61,771 nt of DNA from Burkholderiales bacterium. Lineage in GTDB: Bacteria > Pseudomonadota > Gammaproteobacteria > Burkholderiales > Burkholderiaceae_C. The notes below the pieces were generated by a model that was given only the letters and a program-made list of their open reading frames with translations, made no database searches and was not told where the DNA came from. The stretch spans positions 1-61,771 of the forward strand of contig JAGWUS010000014.1 in the NCBI GenBank assembly GCA_028868305.1. The letters are read 5' to 3'. The position numbers and the translations under genes were made by a program. Positions 28,493 to 36,983 of the stretch are shown in pieces (the first letter of the stretch is position 1; every line of letters begins with the position of its first letter).

Positions 28493-30134
28493 CCTCGTCG
28501 ATTTGCCAGGGGTCCAGGAACTGCTGGGCATAGCGCAGATACACGCCCTCTCGGACAAACACTTCAAACAGGTCCGGATCGATATGACCTCCCCTGCTGA
28601 ACTTGCGCATGATGCCCATGGCTTCGGACAGCTTCATGCCCTGCTTGTAAGGGCGGTCCTTGGCCGTCAAAGCCTCAAAAATATCGGCAATCCCCATGAC
28701 ACGCGCCTGCACGGACATCTGTTCGCGCGTCAGCCCTTTGGGGTAACCGCGGCCATCCATGCGCTCATGGTGACCGCCTGCATATTCGGGCACATGCCGT
28801 AAATGCTTGGGCCAGGGCATCTGCTCCAGCATCTTGTTCGTTGCAACGATGTGGTAATTGATGATCTCTCGCTCCGCGGCAGTCAGCGTACCGGAGCGCA
28901 CCGTGAGGTTCTGGATCTCATCCGCACTGAGAAAATCGGTTTGTACGCCAGCCGGGTTGCGCCAGGTATGGGCCGCACCAATGGCGCGCACACGCTGCTG
29001 CTCTGCGTCGGGCATGGCTTCACAACCCTGGTTGACGCGGCGCAAAAAATCCCGTTCGTCGTCCAGCGCATCCACCACCCTGCGGCAGCGGGCCAGCAAG
29101 GCCACTTCTGAAGCAGCATCCTGCACCGGTCGCATGGCCAGTTGGGCACGCAGCGTGGCAATTTCCTGGTCGCGCTTAAGCACCTCAAAGCGGGTATCCA
29201 GCAAGTCAATGCGGTCAAACAGGGTCTGCAGCTTGGTGGCCTTGTCCACCACATGCACCGGGGTGGTTACCTTGCCACAGTCGTGCAGCAAACCAGCAAT
29301 CTTGAGCTCATACCGGTCGCGCTCGGTCATGGTGAACGTGGCAAGCGGCCCGGTGTCCGTGGCATCCACGGCCTCGGCCAGCATCATGGTCAGGGCAGGC
29401 ACCCGCGCACAGTGCCCGCCGGTGTAGTGCGATTTTTCGTCAATGGCGAGGTTGATCACGCTGATGAAAGACTCAAACAACTCTTCCAACTGGCTGATGA
29501 GCTTGCGCCCGGTAATGGCAATAGCAGCCTGGGACGCCAGAGACTCTGCAAGCCGCTGGTCCGCCGCGGAAAATGCCACTACCTCCTGCGTTTGTGGATC
29601 CGTCGCATTGATGAGTTGCAGCACCCCGATCACCTCACCTTCGTGGTCCTCCAGGGGCACCGATAGAAAGGAGCGTGACCGGTACCCGGTGCGCGCATCA
29701 AACTGCCGTGTGCCGGAAAAATCGAAGTTGGACTCGGTGTAAGCGTCGGCAATATTGACGGTCTGGTTGTGAATGACCGAATACGCTGCCACCAGCGCGT
29801 CATTGGGCAACCCCTGTTCTGTACGCAAGGGCAGGTTCGGAAACTCGATCGGGTGCCCCGAGCTCCCCCCCATGGCAATGCCCAGGGATGCCGTGCGCAG
29901 GATCTCAAAACGCAGGGCCAGACCATCGTCGGTGACACGGTAGAGCGTGCCGGCATCGGCGTGGGTGATGGACTTGGCAGCAATCAGGATGTGTTCCAGC
30001 AACTGCGTGATGTCGCGCTCTTTGGAGAGCGCAGCACCAATTGCGTTGAGCTTCTCCAGCCGCCTCAGCAGATCGTCAACAGAGTCCACCCTACCTCCGT
30101 ATGTCTGAATGCTCCGGGGAATGCCCCGGCCCAT
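28467..30134 (-). CDS. GAF/HD-GYP domain protein, probable cyclic-di-GMP phosphodiesterase
   Basis: A 555-residue cytoplasmic signalling protein. The GAF domain lies at about residues 25-175 (ITQLLEHILIAAKSITHADAGTLY), and the HD-GYP domain at about 195-530. The metal-binding HD is GLLHDCGK, and the GYP motif is HHERMDGRGYP. A stretch of about 110 residues lies between these, longer than usual. The intact motifs predict hydrolysis of cyclic-di-GMP to GMP, which would favour motility over biofilm; the GAF ligand is unknown. ATG 30134 overlaps the TGA of the DUF349 gene. Confidence 0.9.
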   Translation of the reverse strand: MGRGIPRSIQTYGGRVDSVDDLLRRLEKLNAIGAALSKERDITQLLEHILIAAKSITHADAGTLYRVTDDGLALRFEILRTASLGIAMGGSSGHPIEFPNLPLRTEQGLPNDALVAAYSVIHNQTVNIADAYTESNFDFSGTRQFDARTGYRSRSFLSVPLEDHEGEVIGVLQLINATDPQTQEVVAFSAADQRLAESLASQAAIAITGRKLISQLEELFESFISVINLAIDEKSHYTGGHCARVPALTMMLAEAVDATDTGPLATFTMTERDRYELKIAGLLHDCGKVTTPVHVVDKATKLQTLFDRIDLLDTRFEVLKRDQEIATLRAQLAMRPVQDAASEVALLARCRRVVDALDDERDFLRRVNQGCEAMPDAEQQRVRAIGAAHTWRNPAGVQTDFLSADEIQNLTVRSGTLTAAEREIINYHIVATNKMLEQMPWPKHLRHVPEYAGGHHERMDGRGYPKGLTREQMSVQARVMGIADIFEALTAKDRPYKQGMKLSEAMGIMRKFSRGGHIDPDLFEVFVREGVYLRYAQQFLDPWQIDEVNAEALLQ

Positions 30135-32794
30135 CAACGCTTGAGCAGTACCTTCAGCACATTTTGCAGACGCCGTGCGTCCCCGGTGGCAAAGTTGCCA
30201 GCCAGTACCACGGCAGCATCCTGCCCCCAGGTTTGCACAGGGGTGGGATCATTACGGCGTGTCAGCAGTTGCAATTGCAGCGCCCGACGGTCGTTCAAAT
30301 GCTCTGCCGGCGTGGGCACTTCGGCTGCCATTTCCATGCGCAGCAAGGCCTCTTGCGCCGTCACGCCCTTGACCGGGGCGGTGGACTGCGCGAGCGCATT
30401 GATCCAGGTGGTCCGCACGGCGGGTGTTGTGCGTGCACCCAGTTCCTGGATGGACGGCACCAGGCTGGCATCGCGCTTTTCCCACGCGGTCAACAGTTGG
30501 GTGAGCGCCTCGCCATGGGCTTGCGCTGCCAGCTTTTTAAGTGCCATTTGCGCATGTTCCAGCGCATCGCGCTGGGCACGGAAAGCGGAGTCTCCCAGGC
30601 GCGGAGCCTCGGTCCAGCCGCCGGCGCGCGGCGCGCGGTCATCACTGCGGCCCGGAGCGCCAGGGCGGGCAGCATCCCGTCCGCCGCGAGGCGCATCCTT
30701 GCGATCTGGCCACTTTCCTGCGCGGCCCGTGGCAGGGACTGGAGCATCTTTCTTCATGCCCGGACGGTCATCGCCACGCACTGCAACCACTGGCTTGGGT
30801 GCGACTTTGGGCACAACCACCTCTGCGGCAGGCGCCTCATTTGCTACATTTTCAATAGCTGCTTGTTCAATATCCTCGGGGGCTATAGCCTGATTTGATT
30901 CAGAAACGTTGGCAACGGAAGCGGCCTTGGCTTCGCTCTCCTGCGCACCTGCGTCCAGCGCGGCGGCCTGTGCCATTGCCTGTCCCCTGAGCGCGGCATC
31001 CAACGCAGCCATGGCAGCACGAATCGCCTGCGCATCACCTGATGCATTGGCGGCCTCCAGTGCCTTGGCGGACTCCAGCACCATGCGGTCCCGCGCACCC
31101 AGTGCCGCATCGGCCTTTTCCCGTTCTGCAGTCTTGCGGTTGAAGGCATCGTCAATGGGCTTGCGGAATGCATCCCACAACTTTTGTTCCTGGCGGCGGT
31201 CCATGGGCACCGTATGGGCCTGCGCCTGCCAGCGCTGTTGCAAGGCCTTGACCGCATCAATGCGCAGCACCGGCGAATCACCCAGCACTTTGGCCTCTTC
31301 AATCATGGCATGGCGCAAGGCCAGGCTTTCAGCCTGAACCGCCTCCAGCGGCGCCGCCGCATTGGAAATGGCCGCCTTCCACAGGGGTTGCAGTTCAGCA
31401 AACACCTTCTCGCCCACATGGCCACCTTCGCGCCAGCGTTCGCCGAACTGGTGCAGGATGCGGTTAAAGCCCTTCCAGTCGCCATCGCGGGCGGTACGGT
31501 TCTCGGAAGCCCACTGGTTAACCTCTTCAATCAGGGCCAGACGCTGGGCCTTGTGCTCGGCGGTTTCGGCCTTGAGTTTCTCAAGCCAGACTTCCACCAC
31601 TTTATGCGCCTCGTTGCAGGCCTCATCAAAGCGCTTCCACAGGGCGTGGTTGGGCACACCACCCTGATCGGTCTGCTTCCATTGCTCCCGCAGGGTGCGC
31701 AGGGTTTCCTGCATCTTGCGTCCGCCCATGGCCTGCCCCTCGGGGCGCTTGAGCAATCCTTCAGCCTTGGTCACCAGTTCTTCGCGAATCTGGTCAGCAC
31801 GCCAGCGCTGCCAGCCTTCAAGTTCTCCCGCAGCCGCCAAAGCCGCGTGGGCCTGGTTTTCCAGCTTGCCATCAATAATCTTGCCAAACTCCTTGAGTGC
31901 GTGGCGCAAAGCGCCCGCTGCGCCGGTGCTGGCTTTACCGTGCCCTTCGGCTACTTCTTTTTCTAGACGACCCAGCGCTTCTGTGACGGCCGCAACTGCG
32001 GCAGCGCGTACCTGGGGGTCCACCTGCGGTTTGACAGGCTTGGCTACCGCTTCTACAGGAACACCCCGCAATACACGCAACTCATCGGCCCAGACCGGCA
32101 CTGGTGGAAGCGCTGCCGCCGGGTCTTGCGCCGCAGCCACTGCCAGGTTCAAGGCCCCCTGGAAGGCCTCCCATACCACCAGCAACTGCGCTCTGGAGGC
32201 ATCCAGCAGCGCCGGAAACTTCAGGTCCACACTGGCCCAGCCGGCTTGCGTCACCAGTTGTGCTGCCTGCGCCTGCCAGTGCTCCACGTCTGTGTGCAGC
32301 GTTTCCAAGGCAGCCTGCGCGTCTCTCCATGATTTGGTGGACAGCACCTCAATGCGCTGCGCCAGCAAAACTGCGGCTTCGCGTTGCACCTGCACCTGGT
32401 GCTGCAGGTCTTCAATGGCACGCACGCGGTCCACTAAGCTGGTTTTGAGCGAGGCCAATGGTTCCTTGCTCAGGGGCGCACCCGCTTTGGCAGCGTCTCG
32501 CTGCCATGCCAGTGCGTCGGCAATGTTGAGTTTGGCGACATCCAGCAGCGCCTGCGCCCTAGCCCCCCATTCGGAGGCCAGCGCCTCCTGACCCCTGGCA
32601 CGCTTGGCCTCGTCGATTTTTTCGCGTACCAGCTTGGCTGCACCCTTGTCCTTGACGCTCAACTCCTTGAACATATCGGCCAGTTGCTCGGGCGAAGGCT
32701 GGGTCAAAAGCCACTCGCGCACACGAGAGGCGCGCTCACCGGCTGTAGCCGCAGAAAAAATGGCAATGTTATTGGCAGAGGTGGACGACGTCAC
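30134..32794 (-). CDS. Large DUF349 protein with an in-frame repeat peptide
   Basis: An 886-residue, mostly helical and charged cytoplasmic protein. Several DUF349 repeats with W-x-x-F/A signatures are seen (LREQWKQTDQGGVPNHALWKRF; FGERWREGGHVGEKVFAEL; QQRWQAQAHTVPMDRRQEQKLWDAF). A long low-complexity linker at about 630-720 (AP-, GR-rich) separates them from a C-terminal helical domain. The function of the family is not established. The linker contains a copy of the dispersed hairpin repeat read as AIAPEDIEQAAIENVA. The gene is upstream of and coupled to the HD-GYP gene; a candidate ncRNA ends 116 bases before its ATG. Confidence 0.85.
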   Translation of the reverse strand: MTSSTSANNIAIFSAATAGERASRVREWLLTQPSPEQLADMFKELSVKDKGAAKLVREKIDEAKRARGQEALASEWGARAQALLDVAKLNIADALAWQRDAAKAGAPLSKEPLASLKTSLVDRVRAIEDLQHQVQVQREAAVLLAQRIEVLSTKSWRDAQAALETLHTDVEHWQAQAAQLVTQAGWASVDLKFPALLDASRAQLLVVWEAFQGALNLAVAAAQDPAAALPPVPVWADELRVLRGVPVEAVAKPVKPQVDPQVRAAAVAAVTEALGRLEKEVAEGHGKASTGAAGALRHALKEFGKIIDGKLENQAHAALAAAGELEGWQRWRADQIREELVTKAEGLLKRPEGQAMGGRKMQETLRTLREQWKQTDQGGVPNHALWKRFDEACNEAHKVVEVWLEKLKAETAEHKAQRLALIEEVNQWASENRTARDGDWKGFNRILHQFGERWREGGHVGEKVFAELQPLWKAAISNAAAPLEAVQAESLALRHAMIEEAKVLGDSPVLRIDAVKALQQRWQAQAHTVPMDRRQEQKLWDAFRKPIDDAFNRKTAEREKADAALGARDRMVLESAKALEAANASGDAQAIRAAMAALDAALRGQAMAQAAALDAGAQESEAKAASVANVSESNQAIAPEDIEQAAIENVANEAPAAEVVVPKVAPKPVVAVRGDDRPGMKKDAPVPATGRAGKWPDRKDAPRGGRDAARPGAPGRSDDRAPRAGGWTEAPRLGDSAFRAQRDALEHAQMALKKLAAQAHGEALTQLLTAWEKRDASLVPSIQELGARTTPAVRTTWINALAQSTAPVKGVTAQEALLRMEMAAEVPTPAEHLNDRRALQLQLLTRRNDPTPVQTWGQDAAVVLAGNFATGDARRLQNVLKVLLKR
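30841..30890 (+). repeat. Hairpin repeat copy 4, inside the DUF349 gene
   Basis: GCTA...TAGC stem (30843-30859), then CTGCTTGTTCAATATCCTCG and GGGGCTATAGCC. It has the same orientation as all other copies and is antisense to its host gene. It is translated in the same codon register as the tilS copy: nine of fifteen codons have identical or one-base-different forms, including GCT ATT and GTA GCA. Confidence 0.75.
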
Positions 32795-32910
32795 AGTGAA
32801 CTCAATCTGAAGGTAGGTAAAAAGTTAGCCTGCTATTTTCGCCGCTAAATGGACAGGGACTGTCAATTTTCCTACTACTGCACTAACTAATTAGAGAAGC
32901 GTACACACCG

Positions 32911-32954
32911 CAAGAAGAAAGCCCGGGAGCAGACATCACTGTCCGGGCCCGGGC
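32911..32954 (-). terminator. Rho-independent terminator of the candidate ncRNA
   Basis: GCCCGGG (32921-32927) and CCCGGGC (32948-32954) form a seven-pair GC stem with an inner CAG/CTG. On the minus strand it is followed by TTTCTTCTT. The T run lies only on that side, so the transcript must come from the right. Confidence 0.7.
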
Positions 32955-33125
32955 CTGACGGCTAACCAAAGGTCCATGCCGTCGAACTTGCCAGTGGAGA
33001 GGTTTACGTCCCCGACTGGACCAGAGGCAAGAGATTACCTCCATGAAATACCGGGGCCGCTTTATCGCAGATACCTTGCGGGTACGGACTGGCTACTGCC
33101 GGCAGAACGCCTGAATGCACAGGCC
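32911..33125 (-). ncRNA. Candidate structured ncRNA (or long leader) with own promoter and terminator
   Basis: Read leftward, about 215 bases run from a predicted start near 33124 to a Rho-independent terminator. The 5' end can form GCCTG/CAGGC (33109-33124). Further on come a CCAGT/ACTGG stem extended by GGGGA/TCTCC (32991-33019), then GACGGC/GCCGTC (32957-32983), then the terminator. A sigma70-like promoter with 17-base spacing stands just upstream. I do not recognise an RNA family; 6S RNA was considered and its conserved parts were not found. It could also be a leader that controls the DUF349 gene, whose ATG is 116 bases past the terminator. The plus strand has a 53-codon open frame here (32976-33137) with many codons rare in this genome, which I judge non-coding. 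Confidence 0.5.
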
Positions 33126-33130
33126 AAACA

Positions 33131-33159
33131 ACTCTAATCTTGCCTGTGGCGAATTTCAA
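33131..33159 (-). promoter_or_regulatory. Sigma70-type promoter for the candidate ncRNA
   Basis: On the minus strand: -35 TTGAAA (33154-33159, five of six), 17-base spacer, -10 TAGAGT (33131-33136, four of six). The predicted start near 33124 coincides with the base of the first hairpin. Confidence 0.5.
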
Positions 33160-33505
33160 ATCCGGTTTTTTATGGGTTTAGGGAATTCCATCAAAAACTT
33201 TGACCACCGGAAGAAATCGCCGTAAGCCCGCGCCAAACCTCACGATTGTCGAAAAAATTCAATAAATGCATAAGAGATTAAATTGTTATGGTTGACTTGA
33301 TATATTCCACCCACCTAAAATCCGCCTATCTCAAGCCAAGGCTAGGGATAACCCGCACCCGCTGCCGAACCCGGCATATTCAAATCGCTGCACATGTCGA
33401 GACGACGCCGCAGGATATTGATAGCGTACCAACCCAAACGAGGTGCCCGAGGCTCACGCTGTACGCAGCGTGAAACCGAAGGTCCCCGCCTAAGAAGGAA
33501 GAGCT
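33160..33505 (+). other. Leader region of the lytic transglycosylase gene with perfect hairpin
   Basis: AT-richer than its surroundings up to about 33300. A perfect hairpin TCACGCTG-TACG-CAGCGTGA (33454-33473) stands 32 bases before the ATG at 33506, which has a GGAAGAG ribosome site. No T run follows, so a message-stabilising hairpin is more likely than a terminator. A short open frame at 33288-33473 has no recognisable protein. Confidence 0.4.
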
Positions 33506-34315
33506 ATGACAGCGACCGAAAAATTCACCCGAGGCCTCCGCATCTTTGCGAGTGACATTGCCCAGGGTTTCTTTGAAATCACCCACAACGGTTTCGCCCT
33601 CCTGGGGCTTGCCGTCATGTTTGCAGTACTGACCTTGACTGCACGCCCCGAAATCCGCCAGGCTGGTGAGGCAGAACTCATTACCTGGCTCAAGGACCGA
33701 CAGACTGCCATTTCCGGCATGACCGGCGATGTGGAAGGCATTGACCGTGCCACGGCTGCCAACCCCCAGAGCCTGCCTAAACAGCAAGCAGCGGTGGCCT
33801 ATTGGCTTAGCAAGAAGTACAGCGTGGCGCCCGAGCCTATCAGTGCGCTGGTGGCTGAAGCGTTTGACATTGGCAAGAAAACCAAGCTGGACCCTACGTT
33901 GATTCTAGCCGTCATGGCCGTGGAATCCGGGTTCAACCCCTTTGCGCAAAGCGCGGTGGGAGCGCAGGGCCTGATGCAGGTCATGACCAAGGTTCACAGC
34001 GATAAGTACGAGAACTTTGGCGGCAAACTTGCGGCCTTTGATCCGGTCAGCAACCTGCGTGTTGGTGTCAAGGTGTTGCAGGAGTGCGTCGCACGGGCCG
34101 GATCCCTTGAAGGTGGCCTCAAATACTACGTGGGCGCTGCCAACATGGAAGACGATGGTGGCTATGCTGCCAAAGTCATGGCTGAGCACAACCGCTTGCA
34201 GCAGGTCGCCTCTGGCAAAACCGTCCCCCTGGCGGCACCCCAGGCCATTCCCGTGGTGCAACCTGTCAAGGCGCGGGAAGTGCCCGAAAAACTGGCGGCT
34301 CTGTCCAACTCGTAA
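33506..34315 (+). CDS. Lytic transglycosylase (SLT domain)
   Basis: A 269-residue membrane-anchored peptidoglycan lyase. A hydrophobic anchor lies at about residues 28-46 (NGFALLGLAVMFAVLTL), and the SLT domain at about 115-240. The catalytic glutamate is in AVMAVESGFNPFA, followed by the family QGLMQVM and, later, ALKYYVGA-like GGLKYYVGAAN. The C-terminal tail is proline- and valine-rich. It makes anhydro-muropeptides and may open the wall for growth or for secretion machines. It stands alone, upstream of the glyA riboswitch. Confidence 0.9.
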   Translation: MTATEKFTRGLRIFASDIAQGFFEITHNGFALLGLAVMFAVLTLTARPEIRQAGEAELITWLKDRQTAISGMTGDVEGIDRATAANPQSLPKQQAAVAYWLSKKYSVAPEPISALVAEAFDIGKKTKLDPTLILAVMAVESGFNPFAQSAVGAQGLMQVMTKVHSDKYENFGGKLAAFDPVSNLRVGVKVLQECVARAGSLEGGLKYYVGAANMEDDGGYAAKVMAEHNRLQQVASGKTVPLAAPQAIPVVQPVKAREVPEKLAALSNS

Positions 34316-34336
34316 GCACTGTCGGGTAAACTCTCC

Positions 34337-34448
34337 CCGGTACGCGACTGGCGATAGGCACCTGCCCCATGGGTTCAGGCTGCTGACGTGGGACACCACT
34401 GGGAAGCGTACCGCAGCAGCCGCTGTGTTCAGCCGTTCGCCTGGGCAG
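34337..34448 (+). promoter_or_regulatory. ZTP (pfl) riboswitch controlling glyA
   Basis: All hallmark parts are present. P1 is CGGTACGC (34338-34345) pairing with GCGTACCG (34406-34413). The conserved GACTGGCG (34346-34353) and the GTGGGACACCAC hairpin (34388-34399) with TGGGAAGCG follow. The separate 3' domain CCGTTCGCCTGGGCAG (34433-34448) forms the ZTP pocket. Such RNAs sense ZTP/ZMP, the alarm for low 10-formyl-tetrahydrofolate, and raise one-carbon genes; glyA is a known target. Downstream, a TTCATT/AATGAA hairpin (34471-34484) inside CCCTG/CAGGG, without a T run, suggests control of translation. Confidence 0.9.
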
Positions 34449-34510
34449 CCCCTGTTTCGTTACGCCTTCATTGCAATGAATCCACAGGGCCCGTGTCATT
34501 AAGGACTGCC

Positions 34511-35770
34511 ATGTACAACCGAAATATCCTCGTCGAACAAACCGATCCAGAGCTGTGGGCCGCCATTCAAGCTGAAAACGCGCGTCAGGAACACCACATT
34601 GAACTGATTGCCAGCGAAAACTATGCCTCCCCTGCTGTCATGGCAGCCCAGGGCAGCCAACTGACCAACAAATACGCCGAGGGCTACCCTGGCAAGCGCT
34701 ACTACGGTGGTTGCGAGCATGTGGACGTGGCCGAGCAACTGGCAATCGACCGCGTCAAGCAACTCTTTGGTGCCCAAGCAGCCAATGTGCAGCCGCACTG
34801 CGGTGCTTCTGCCAATGAGGCCATCTTTCTGGCATTCTTGAAGCCTGGCGACACCATCATGGGCATGAGCCTGGCCGAAGGCGGTCACCTGACCCATGGC
34901 ATGCCCCTTAACATGAGCGGCAAGTGGTTCAACGTGGTGAGCTATGGTCTGGACGCCAATGAAGCCATTGACTATGACGCCATGGAGCGCAAGGCGCATG
35001 AAACAAAGCCAAAACTCATAATCGCCGGCGCCAGCGCTTACTCCCTTGCTATCGATTTTGAACGCTTGGCCAGAGTAGCCAAAGACGTTGGCGCGATCTT
35101 CATGGTCGATATGGCCCACTATGCCGGCCTGATTGCCGCCGGCGTCTACCCTAACCCCGTGCCTTACGCCGACGTGGTGACCTCCACTACCCACAAGAGC
35201 CTGCGTGGTCCCCGTGGCGGCATCATCCTGATGAAGTCCGAGCACGAAAAAGCCATCAACAGCGCCATATTCCCCGGCCTGCAAGGTGGACCGCTGATGC
35301 ACGTGATTGCGGCCAAGGCAGTGGCTTTCAAGGAAGCATTGAGCCCTGCGTTCAAGATGTACCAGCAGCAAGTGGTGACAAATGCCCGAATCGTGGCTGA
35401 AACGCTGACCAACCGCGGACTGCGTATTGTCAGTGGCAGAACGGAAAGCCACGTCATGCTGGTGGACCTGCGCGAAAGTGCGACCTGGAAGCATGGCATT
35501 ACCGGCAAGGAAGCCGAGGCCGTTCTGGGCAGCGCCCACATGACCATCAACAAAAACGCTATTCCCAAGGACCCCGAGAAGCCCATGGTGACCAGCGGCG
35601 TGCGCATCGGTACCCCCGCCATGACCACCCGCGGCTTTAAGGACGAAGAAGCCCGCCTGACGGCCAATCTGATTGCCGATGTGCTGGACAACCCGCGCGA
35701 CGAAGCCAATGTCGCAGCGGTGCGTGCCAAGGTCAACGCCTTGACTGCGCGTTTCCCCGTATATAAGTAA
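34511..35770 (+). CDS. glyA: Serine hydroxymethyltransferase
   Basis: PLP enzyme that interconverts serine and glycine and loads one-carbon units on tetrahydrofolate. The 419-residue protein has [11 protein letters not shown], the [15 protein letters not shown] block and the PLP lysine in [12 protein letters not shown] (residue 229, as in E. coli). ATG 34511 ([10 protein letters not shown]) has AAGGA upstream. A longer in-frame start at 34388 would run through the riboswitch and must be rejected. nrdR follows eight bases after the stop. Confidence 0.97.
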   Translation: MYNRNILVEQTDPELWAAIQAENARQEHHIELIASENYASPAVMAAQGSQLTNKYAEGYPGKRYYGGCEHVDVAEQLAIDRVKQLFGAQAANVQPHCGASANEAIFLAFLKPGDTIMGMSLAEGGHLTHGMPLNMSGKWFNVVSYGLDANEAIDYDAMERKAHETKPKLIIAGASAYSLAIDFERLARVAKDVGAIFMVDMAHYAGLIAAGVYPNPVPYADVVTSTTHKSLRGPRGGIILMKSEHEKAINSAIFPGLQGGPLMHVIAAKAVAFKEALSPAFKMYQQQVVTNARIVAETLTNRGLRIVSGRTESHVMLVDLRESATWKHGITGKEAEAVLGSAHMTINKNAIPKDPEKPMVTSGVRIGTPAMTTRGFKDEEARLTANLIADVLDNPRDEANVAAVRAKVNALTARFPVYK

Positions 35771-35778
35771 GTGTCCTT

Positions 35779-36228
35779 ATGAAGTGCCCCTTCTGCAGCC
35801 ATCCCGACACCCAGGTGGTGGAAACGCGGATTTCGGAAGATGGGGACTTCATCCGGCGCAGGCGCCAGTGCGCGTCCTGCGAAAAGCGCTTTACCACCTA
35901 CGAGCGCCCAGATGTCAATTTACCGGCCATCGTCAAGAAGGATGGCCGCCGCATTGAGTTTGACCGCTCCAAACTGTTGGCCTCCATGAACCTGGCGCTG
36001 CGCAAACGCCCGGTCAGCACCGAGCAAATTGACAGTGCGATTGAGCGTATTGAAGAAAAGCTGCTCAATCTTGGTCAGCGCGAAGTCCAGTCCACCCGCA
36101 TTGGCGAACTGGTCATGCGCGAGCTAAAAAAGCTCGATAAGGTTGCGTATGTGCGTTTTGCGAGTGTTTACCGGAACTTCGAAGATATTGACGAGTTCAA
36201 GTCGCTGGTGGATGAGGTGAGGCGGTAA
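35779..36228 (+). CDS. nrdR: Transcriptional repressor NrdR
   Basis: A 149-residue Zn-ribbon/ATP-cone regulator that represses ribonucleotide reductase genes when dATP is plentiful. The zinc cysteines are C3, C6, C31 and C34 ([17 protein letters not shown]). The ATP-cone starts at about residue 49 ([15 protein letters not shown]). The glyA-nrdR pairing is common in beta- and gammaproteobacteria and links one-carbon and deoxynucleotide supply. Confidence 0.96.
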   Translation: MKCPFCSHPDTQVVETRISEDGDFIRRRRQCASCEKRFTTYERPDVNLPAIVKKDGRRIEFDRSKLLASMNLALRKRPVSTEQIDSAIERIEEKLLNLGQREVQSTRIGELVMRELKKLDKVAYVRFASVYRNFEDIDEFKSLVDEVRR

Positions 36229-36234
36229 ACCATC

Positions 36235-36262
36235 TTACTGTCCGCCGAACGGGCTTTATAAA
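36235..36262 (+). promoter_or_regulatory. Possible promoter of the minor pilin operon
   Basis: TATAAA (36257-36262) is a good -10. TTACTG (36235-36240), 16 bases upstream, is a poor -35, so an activator may be needed. A GCCTC/GAGGC hairpin (36304-36320) directly abuts the pilV ATG and covers its ribosome-binding region. Confidence 0.35.
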
Positions 36263-36320
36263 GGGACCAACGGCGATCCTCGGTATTTCCTTACGTGACC
36301 GTAGCCTCTACCATTGAGGC

Positions 36321-36983
36321 ATGAAGGCGCTCAATAAAAAACTCATTCAACCCATAGGTACAGTGGTTTCACTCCGGACCCGTTGCCAGGCACAGGAACA
36401 GGGATTTTCCATGCTGGAAGTCCTGATAGCCATCATCGTATTGTCCTTTGGCCTACTCGGAATGGTGGGAATGCAGGCGGCTGCGCTCCAGTCAAACAAG
36501 GAGGCTCGATTTCAATCTTCAGGTGTCCGTATGGCGCGAGAATTGGGTGAGCTGATGCGTGGCAACAAAAACATCGCCACGAACACCGCCACATCATCGA
36601 ATCCATACTTGATCGACTTTCCCTCTACCGCAATACCTACAGCGACGAATTGTTTGACAGGAGACTGTTACAGCGAGAGCGTGCCTGCGACTGCTCAAAA
36701 TGTTATCGCCAACTTTGAAGTACGCGAATGGCTGACACGTGTAAACACAGAATTACCTGGCGCGCGCGTTAGAGTATGTTTTGATGACGCGCCATTCGAT
36801 AGCAGCGGCATTCCCAAGTGGGACTGTACAGGGGGTGGAACTGTTGCGGTTATCAAAATTGGCTGGACCCGAGGATCAACCGATCGCTCAAAGTCTGGCG
36901 CTGCTTCGCTGGAAAAGGCGACAGGCTCGTCCGCCTTTCCGCCCTCAGTTGTGGTTCCTGTAACTGCCGGGAGTGTTACATGA
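36321..36983 (+). CDS. pilV: Type IV pilus minor pilin PilV
   Basis: A 220-residue prepilin with an extended leader. The leader ends at QEQG, and the mature part starts FSMLEVLIAIIVLSFGLLGM, with the glutamate at position 5. PilV family residues QAAALQSNKEARFQS follow. It is cleaved by PilD and joins the minor-pilin complex that starts pilus assembly. The stop overlaps the pilW start (ATGA). Composition is clearly less GC-rich than nrdR upstream. Confidence 0.88.
   Translation: MKALNKKLIQPIGTVVSLRTRCQAQEQGFSMLEVLIAIIVLSFGLLGMVGMQAAALQSNKEARFQSSGVRMARELGELMRGNKNIATNTATSSNPYLIDFPSTAIPTATNCLTGDCYSESVPATAQNVIANFEVREWLTRVNTELPGARVRVCFDDAPFDSSGIPKWDCTGGGTVAVIKIGWTRGSTDRSKSGAASLEKATGSSAFPPSVVVPVTAGSVT

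Noticed and set aside
32976..33137. 53-codon plus-strand open frame across the candidate ncRNA
   Set aside because: Many codons rare in this genome (AGG, AGA, ATA, CTA, GGA), no ribosome site, no family seen. Kept only as an alternative to the ncRNA.
32880..33160. 6S RNA in the DUF349-transglycosylase gap
   Set aside because: I did not find the closing-stem and central-bubble pattern of 6S RNA. Not excluded without a covariance search.
33288..33473. 61-codon open frame before the lytic transglycosylase
   Set aside because: No recognisable protein, runs into the leader hairpin, and has no ribosome site.
35030..35065. GCTATCGATTTTGAAC in glyA resembling the repeat's first arm
   Set aside because: No closing arm or tail; the residues are standard for serine hydroxymethyltransferase.
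34499..35539. 346-codon open frame antisense to glyA
   Set aside because: Shadow of glyA codon bias; no recognisable domain.
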